64,000 nt of DNA from Kocuria sp. (GTDB lineage: Bacteria > Actinomycetota > Actinomycetes > Actinomycetales > Micrococcaceae). Both the position numbers and the translations under genes were made by a program. The stretch lies in assembly GCA_030524035.1 (NCBI GenBank), contig JAUNHG010000001.1, forward strand, positions 62,001-126,000, read 5' to 3'. Each line of letters begins with the position of its first letter. Position 1 is the first letter of the stretch. Shown piece after piece: positions 60,483 to 64,000 of the stretch. The notes beneath the pieces were generated by a model. The model searched no databases, was not told the origin of the DNA, and saw nothing but the letters and a program-made list of their open reading frames with translations.

Positions 60483-62297
60483 TTGCCTGAGATCAGTCAG
60501 CCTCTGTTGCTTCACACGGAACCCACCACCAACATCACAGACCTAATGGTGCGTAACGCGCAGAAAGCTAGTGATCCGGTGCTGTTTTCCCGGAAAGTGG
60601 GGGAAGGCCAATGGGAGCCCATACTAGCCAGCCAGGCGATGACTGAAGTTGTGGCCTTGGCTAAGGGTCTAGTGGCAGCGGGGGTGCGGCCTGGTGACCG
60701 GGTGGCGTTGATGTCCGCAAACCGCTTGGAATGGTCGTTGTTGGATTTTGCGGTGTGGTTTGCCGGTGGTGTGGTGGTTCCGGTGTACGAATCTTCTGCG
60801 CCCACCCAGTTGGCGTGGAATCTTTCCGATTCAGGTGCTGTGGGCTTGGTGGTGGAAAAACCGGAGCACAAACACGTATGGGAACGGGCCGCCCAAGAAC
60901 AGGATCTCTCCCATGTGCACAGCGTGTGGTGTATTGAGGACGGTGCCGTGGAGCACCTGCGTGAGGGTGGCAAGCACATCGCGGATGAGGAGGTTGAGCG
61001 GCGTCGTCAATTGGCGGGACTGCGAGATCTGGCCACTATCATCTACACCTCCGGGACCACGGGCCGCCCCAAGGGGTGCGAGTTGACCCACGGTAATTTT
61101 GTGGAGCTTGCCGATAACGCGGCTGCGGCTTTACCCGAAGCCGTGCACGAAGGAGCTAGAACGGTGATGTTCCTGCCGTTGGCGCATGTTTTCGCCCGAT
61201 TTATTCAGGTCATGGCTGTGGGCGCTGGGGTGAATGTGGCACACACTGCGCAGATGAAAGATCTTCTAGGGGATTTGAAATCTTTCCAGCCCACGTTTTT
61301 ATTGGTCGTACCTCGAGTCTTTGAAAAGGTTTATAACTCTGCACAACAAAAGGCAGAAAGCGAAGGAAAAGGTAAAATTTTCAACCGTGCTGCGGATGTA
61401 GCCATTGCATGGTCGCGGGCTGATGAAGCCGGTAAAGTGCCGCTGAGTTTGAAGCTCCAACACACGCTGTTTGAAAAGTTGGTATATGGCAAACTGCGTG
61501 CTGCCATGGGTGGCCAGGTGCAGTACGCGGTATCCGGCGGTGGCCCATTGGGGGAAAGGTTGGGGCATTTCTTCCATGGAATAGGCCTGCTGGTTCTGGA
61601 AGGCTACGGGCTCACGGAAACCACGGCACCTTTGACTGTGAACACGATCAAGAAAATCAAAATCGGTTCTGTGGGAACCGTGCTGCCGGGTAACTCGGTC
61701 AAGATCTCCGCTGATGGAGAGGTTCTGGCTAAGGGTATCTGTGTGATGAACGGGTATTGGCGTAACCAGGAAAAAACCGCCGAAGCTTTTGACGACGAAG
61801 GATGGTTCCATACCGGCGATCTTGGTTCTTTGGATGACGACGGTTATCTGCGGATCACGGGTCGGATTAAGGAATTGATTGTTACAGCTGGAGGTAAAAA
61901 CGTCAGCCCTGTGCTTTTAGAAGACCAAGTGAGGGCGCACCCATTGGTGTCGCAGTGCATCGCGGTGGGAGAAAAACGTCCTTTCATCGCTGCCTTAGTG
62001 ACGTTGGATGAGGAAGCCTTGCCGGGGTGGCTAGAGGCGCATGACCTGGACACCACACTGACTCCCGCCCAGGCGCTAGAGCTGACCGAGGTTCAGCAAG
62101 CGGTTCAGGAAGCAATTGATCACGCCAACGCCACGGTTTCCCGCGCAGAACAAATTCGAGAATTCCGCATTCTGGATCATGACTTTTCTGAGGTGGATGG
62201 AACGCTGACCCCTTCCCTCAAGCTGCGCCGTAGGCACGTGCTAACTCATCACCAGGACGTCATTGATCAGATGTATGGGGGCTCTCTCCAGGATTGA
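60483..62297 (+). CDS. fadD: Long-chain fatty acyl-CoA synthetase
   Basis: A 604-residue AMP-forming ligase. The P-loop region IIYTSGTTGRPKGCELTHGN, GYGLTETTAPLTVNT and the hinge TGDLGSLDDDGYLRITGRIK are clear. It activates fatty acids to acyl-CoA for beta-oxidation or lipid synthesis. TTG 60483 is chosen as start because AAGGAG lies 5 nt before it and the family N-terminus (EISQPLLLHTEPTTNITDLM) begins there. It may work with FadH across the divergent promoter. Confidence 0.93.
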   Translation: MPEISQPLLLHTEPTTNITDLMVRNAQKASDPVLFSRKVGEGQWEPILASQAMTEVVALAKGLVAAGVRPGDRVALMSANRLEWSLLDFAVWFAGGVVVPVYESSAPTQLAWNLSDSGAVGLVVEKPEHKHVWERAAQEQDLSHVHSVWCIEDGAVEHLREGGKHIADEEVERRRQLAGLRDLATIIYTSGTTGRPKGCELTHGNFVELADNAAAALPEAVHEGARTVMFLPLAHVFARFIQVMAVGAGVNVAHTAQMKDLLGDLKSFQPTFLLVVPRVFEKVYNSAQQKAESEGKGKIFNRAADVAIAWSRADEAGKVPLSLKLQHTLFEKLVYGKLRAAMGGQVQYAVSGGGPLGERLGHFFHGIGLLVLEGYGLTETTAPLTVNTIKKIKIGSVGTVLPGNSVKISADGEVLAKGICVMNGYWRNQEKTAEAFDDEGWFHTGDLGSLDDDGYLRITGRIKELIVTAGGKNVSPVLLEDQVRAHPLVSQCIAVGEKRPFIAALVTLDEEALPGWLEAHDLDTTLTPAQALELTEVQQAVQEAIDHANATVSRAEQIREFRILDHDFSEVDGTLTPSLKLRRRHVLTHHQDVIDQMYGGSLQD

Positions 62298-62412
62298 GGC
62301 TAAGCGGCGACAACACGGTGTTTCTAGGGCTTTGACTCCAAGATCACAATCCCATAGTGCGGCGGGTGGGAATCTCGGGGGGCGCGCGGGGGCTGTAATC
62401 AGCAGAAACCAT

Positions 62413-62434
62413 CAGGGTGTGTGATTACACCCTG
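62413..62434. promoter_or_regulatory. 8-bp perfect inverted repeat before the LLM oxidoreductase gene
   Basis: CAGGGTGT-GTGATT-ACACCCTG lies 26 bp before the ATG at 62460. It could be an operator or a leader hairpin. No T-tract follows. Confidence 0.4.
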
Positions 62435-62459
62435 AAGTCGTCGTGAAAGGTGCACCCTT

Positions 62460-63440
62460 ATGGCTTTGCCGTTGTCTGTCCTTGATTTCGCTACTGTGCG
62501 CCCTGGCACCAGTGTGGGTGAGGCCTTCCAGGAATCTGTAACCCTGGCACAAAAAGCGGAGGAATTGGGCTATAAGCGGGTGTGGTACACCGAGCACCAC
62601 AATATGGGGGCTATCGCTTCTGCCGCCCCTGCGGTGCTGATTGCCCACGTCGCTACTCAGACTCACACCATACGGCTGGGTTCTGGTGGGGTGATGTTGC
62701 CAAACCATTCTCCGTTGACGATCGCCGAGCAATTCGGCACGTTAGCGGAACTGCACCCGGGTCGGATTGATGTGGGGGTGGGTCGGGCTCCTGGAACAGA
62801 CCAGGCTGCTGTGCGGGCCATGCGCCGTGACCCCCGCGCGGCTGAAGAGTTCCCGCAAGACCTTCAGGAACTGCGGGGGTACTTCAACGATGCGTCGCTG
62901 GTTCCAGGGATCCGGGCAGTACCCGGGGCTGGCACACATGTGCCGATTTATCTCCTCGGGTCCTCTTTGTTCGGGGCGCGTCTGGCAGCCGCTTATGGGT
63001 TGCCTTACGCTTTTGCTTCCCATTTCGCCCCGGATGCCTTGGAGCAAGCAGCCGAAGTTTATCGGGAGGAATTTGAGCCATCGGAGCAGCTGGAGCAGCC
63101 ATACATGATGGCCGGGGTCAACGTGGTGGCTCACGAGGCTCCCCATGTGTCCGTGGAAGAAAACGAATGGTACCGCCGCAATCGGGTGAAGCTCATGGCT
63201 GGCCGTGGGCGCGAACTCACTAATGCGGAACTGGATATGGTCATGCATTCCGCTGCTGGCCAGCAAATTCTGCGTATGCTCACGTATACGGCGGTGGGTG
63301 ATGGCGCACAGGTGAAGGCGTACCTTGAAGACTTTGCACGCCGCGTGCAGGCGGATGAATTGATTGTGGCTCCTGTGGGCTCGACGGCGGCAATGGCGGA
63401 GGATTCTCTCGCGGTGCTTCGGGCAGCCTGGGGTCGCTGA
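62460..63440 (+). CDS. LLM-class flavin-dependent oxidoreductase
   Basis: A 326-residue luciferase-like monooxygenase of the MsnO8 type. PLSVLDFATVRPGTSVGEAF, YTEHHNMGAIASAAPAVLI and GRIDVGVGRAPGTDQAAVRA are typical. ATG 62460 with a GAAAGG site. The substrate is unknown. It is not closely similar by eye to the protein at 1-939, which carries a different N-terminal pattern. Confidence 0.9.
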   Translation: MALPLSVLDFATVRPGTSVGEAFQESVTLAQKAEELGYKRVWYTEHHNMGAIASAAPAVLIAHVATQTHTIRLGSGGVMLPNHSPLTIAEQFGTLAELHPGRIDVGVGRAPGTDQAAVRAMRRDPRAAEEFPQDLQELRGYFNDASLVPGIRAVPGAGTHVPIYLLGSSLFGARLAAAYGLPYAFASHFAPDALEQAAEVYREEFEPSEQLEQPYMMAGVNVVAHEAPHVSVEENEWYRRNRVKLMAGRGRELTNAELDMVMHSAAGQQILRMLTYTAVGDGAQVKAYLEDFARRVQADELIVAPVGSTAAMAEDSLAVLRAAWGR

Positions 63441-63468
63441 ATCATGCTGCATCATTCATAATCTACTC

Positions 63469-64000
63469 GTGCGTAACTCCCTGCGACCGTTTGCGTTACC
63501 TTCCCAAGCCGGTAAAACCTGGCTGGTCACTGGTGCCACCCACGGTCTGGGGCGGGAGGTCGCTCAGGCCGCTGCCGCCGCTGGGGCGCGGGTAATTGTG
63601 ACCGCACGGGATGATGACCGGGGTAATGCTGTGGCCAGTACGCTGAGCAATGCCAGGGTTTTGAAACTTGATTTAGCGGATCTGACGTCAGTGCAACAGG
63701 CCGCAGCCGCTGTGGATGAACCCGTGCATGTCTTGGTAAATAACGCCGGTACGGTGTGCAGTCGGCGCTGCGAAACCGTCGATGGTTTTGAGGTGATGCT
63801 TGGCACCAACGTTTTGGGGCCTTTTGCATTCACCAACCTTGTGCTTCCGCAGGTAAAGGAGCGTGTGGTGATCGTGGGGTCAGGTGCCCACCGCTGGGCC
63901 ACATTGGACCTTGGGGATCCGCACTTCAGTCAGCGGAAATTTTCTTTTCGTGCAGGGTACGGACAATCCAAACTTGCGTGTTTGCTGTGGGGTTTGGGGC
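63469..64000 (+). CDS. Short-chain dehydrogenase/reductase, 3' end outside window
   Basis: Starts at GTG 63469 and runs open to the window edge. WLVTGATHGLGREVAQAAAA is the NAD(P)-binding loop (TGxxxGxG), LVNNAGTV the NNAG motif and YGQSK the catalytic Tyr-x3-Lys. The spacing fits classical SDRs of the retinol-dehydrogenase-like group. The C-terminus is cut by the window end. Confidence 0.85.
   Translation, partial: MRNSLRPFALPSQAGKTWLVTGATHGLGREVAQAAAAAGARVIVTARDDDRGNAVASTLSNARVLKLDLADLTSVQQAAAAVDEPVHVLVNNAGTVCSRRCETVDGFEVMLGTNVLGPFAFTNLVLPQVKERVVIVGSGAHRWATLDLGDPHFSQRKFSFRAGYGQSKLACLLWGLG

Overview
This window comes from the chromosome of a Gram-positive, moderately high-GC actinobacterium, most likely Micrococcales. 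The evidence is dnaB next to perfect DnaA boxes, an Asp23/Gls24 envelope-stress operon with an ECF sigma factor, extracellular proteins carrying SLH-like repeats, a remnant of a sortase, and frequent GTG/TTG starts with ATGA-type overlaps. I cannot name the genus from sequence alone. I found no tRNA, rRNA or CRISPR array.

Layout. 1-6.1 kb is core: a flavin monooxygenase with a MarR regulator, dnaB, and a secreted 5'-nucleotidase with two SLH-like repeats. 6.1-7.4 kb holds small doubtful genes and two transposase remnants. 7.6-19.1 kb is a transferred, one-strand biosynthetic operon: P450, UbiA prenyltransferase, polyprenyl diphosphate synthase, a giant tandem ThDP enzyme, a 42-codon ORF, a rifampicin-phosphotransferase-like dikinase, an integral-membrane (Pyr4/PaxB/DmtA1-like) terpene cyclase, an MFS exporter and a broken IPP isomerase. 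It ends in an IS110 remnant. 19.5-21.5 kb is an AT-richer remnant: the tail of a SagB-like oxidoreductase plus an ABC exporter whose permease is frameshifted. 21.7-24.8 kb has YCII, NDH-2, VOC and SAP-domain genes. 24.8-27.2 kb is an IS3-family insertion between a truncated aldolase and a truncated HsdR.

27.4-35 kb is housekeeping and stress: an SLH-like surface protein, an SDR epimerase, HchA, SelO, Ohr, a DUF4282-like protein, long-form GAPDH and a PTS IIA. 35.2-39.3 kb is an eight-gene Asp23 operon with an ECF sigma factor and a zinc-finger anti-sigma factor that itself appears fused to an Asp23-like domain. 39.4-43.1 kb is a threonate/erythronate-type operon (GntP, four-carbon acid sugar kinase, dehydrogenase). 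43.5-49.0 kb has an old yellow enzyme and a beta-glucoside PTS operon (bglF-bglA-bglG) controlled by a readable RAT antiterminator/terminator. 49.0-51.1 kb is a small defence-like insertion: an Abi_2 HEPN protein preceded by a promoter and a strong RNA hairpin, facing a second possible HEPN protein. It lies between a sortase stub and a second bglF copy with a large in-frame deletion. 53-64 kb contains a HAD phosphatase, a dienoyl-CoA reductase/esterase/nucleoside transporter/DASS transporter series, FadD, a second luciferase-like monooxygenase and a partial SDR.

The strongest candidate for an undescribed system is the 7.6-19.1 kb terpenoid operon. Its prenyl synthase, UbiA and membrane cyclase suggest a prenylated-then-cyclised (meroterpenoid-like) product. 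The fused ThDP enzyme carries complementary half-active sites in its two halves. The Asp23/sigma/anti-sigma operon and the hairpin-HEPN locus are the next two.
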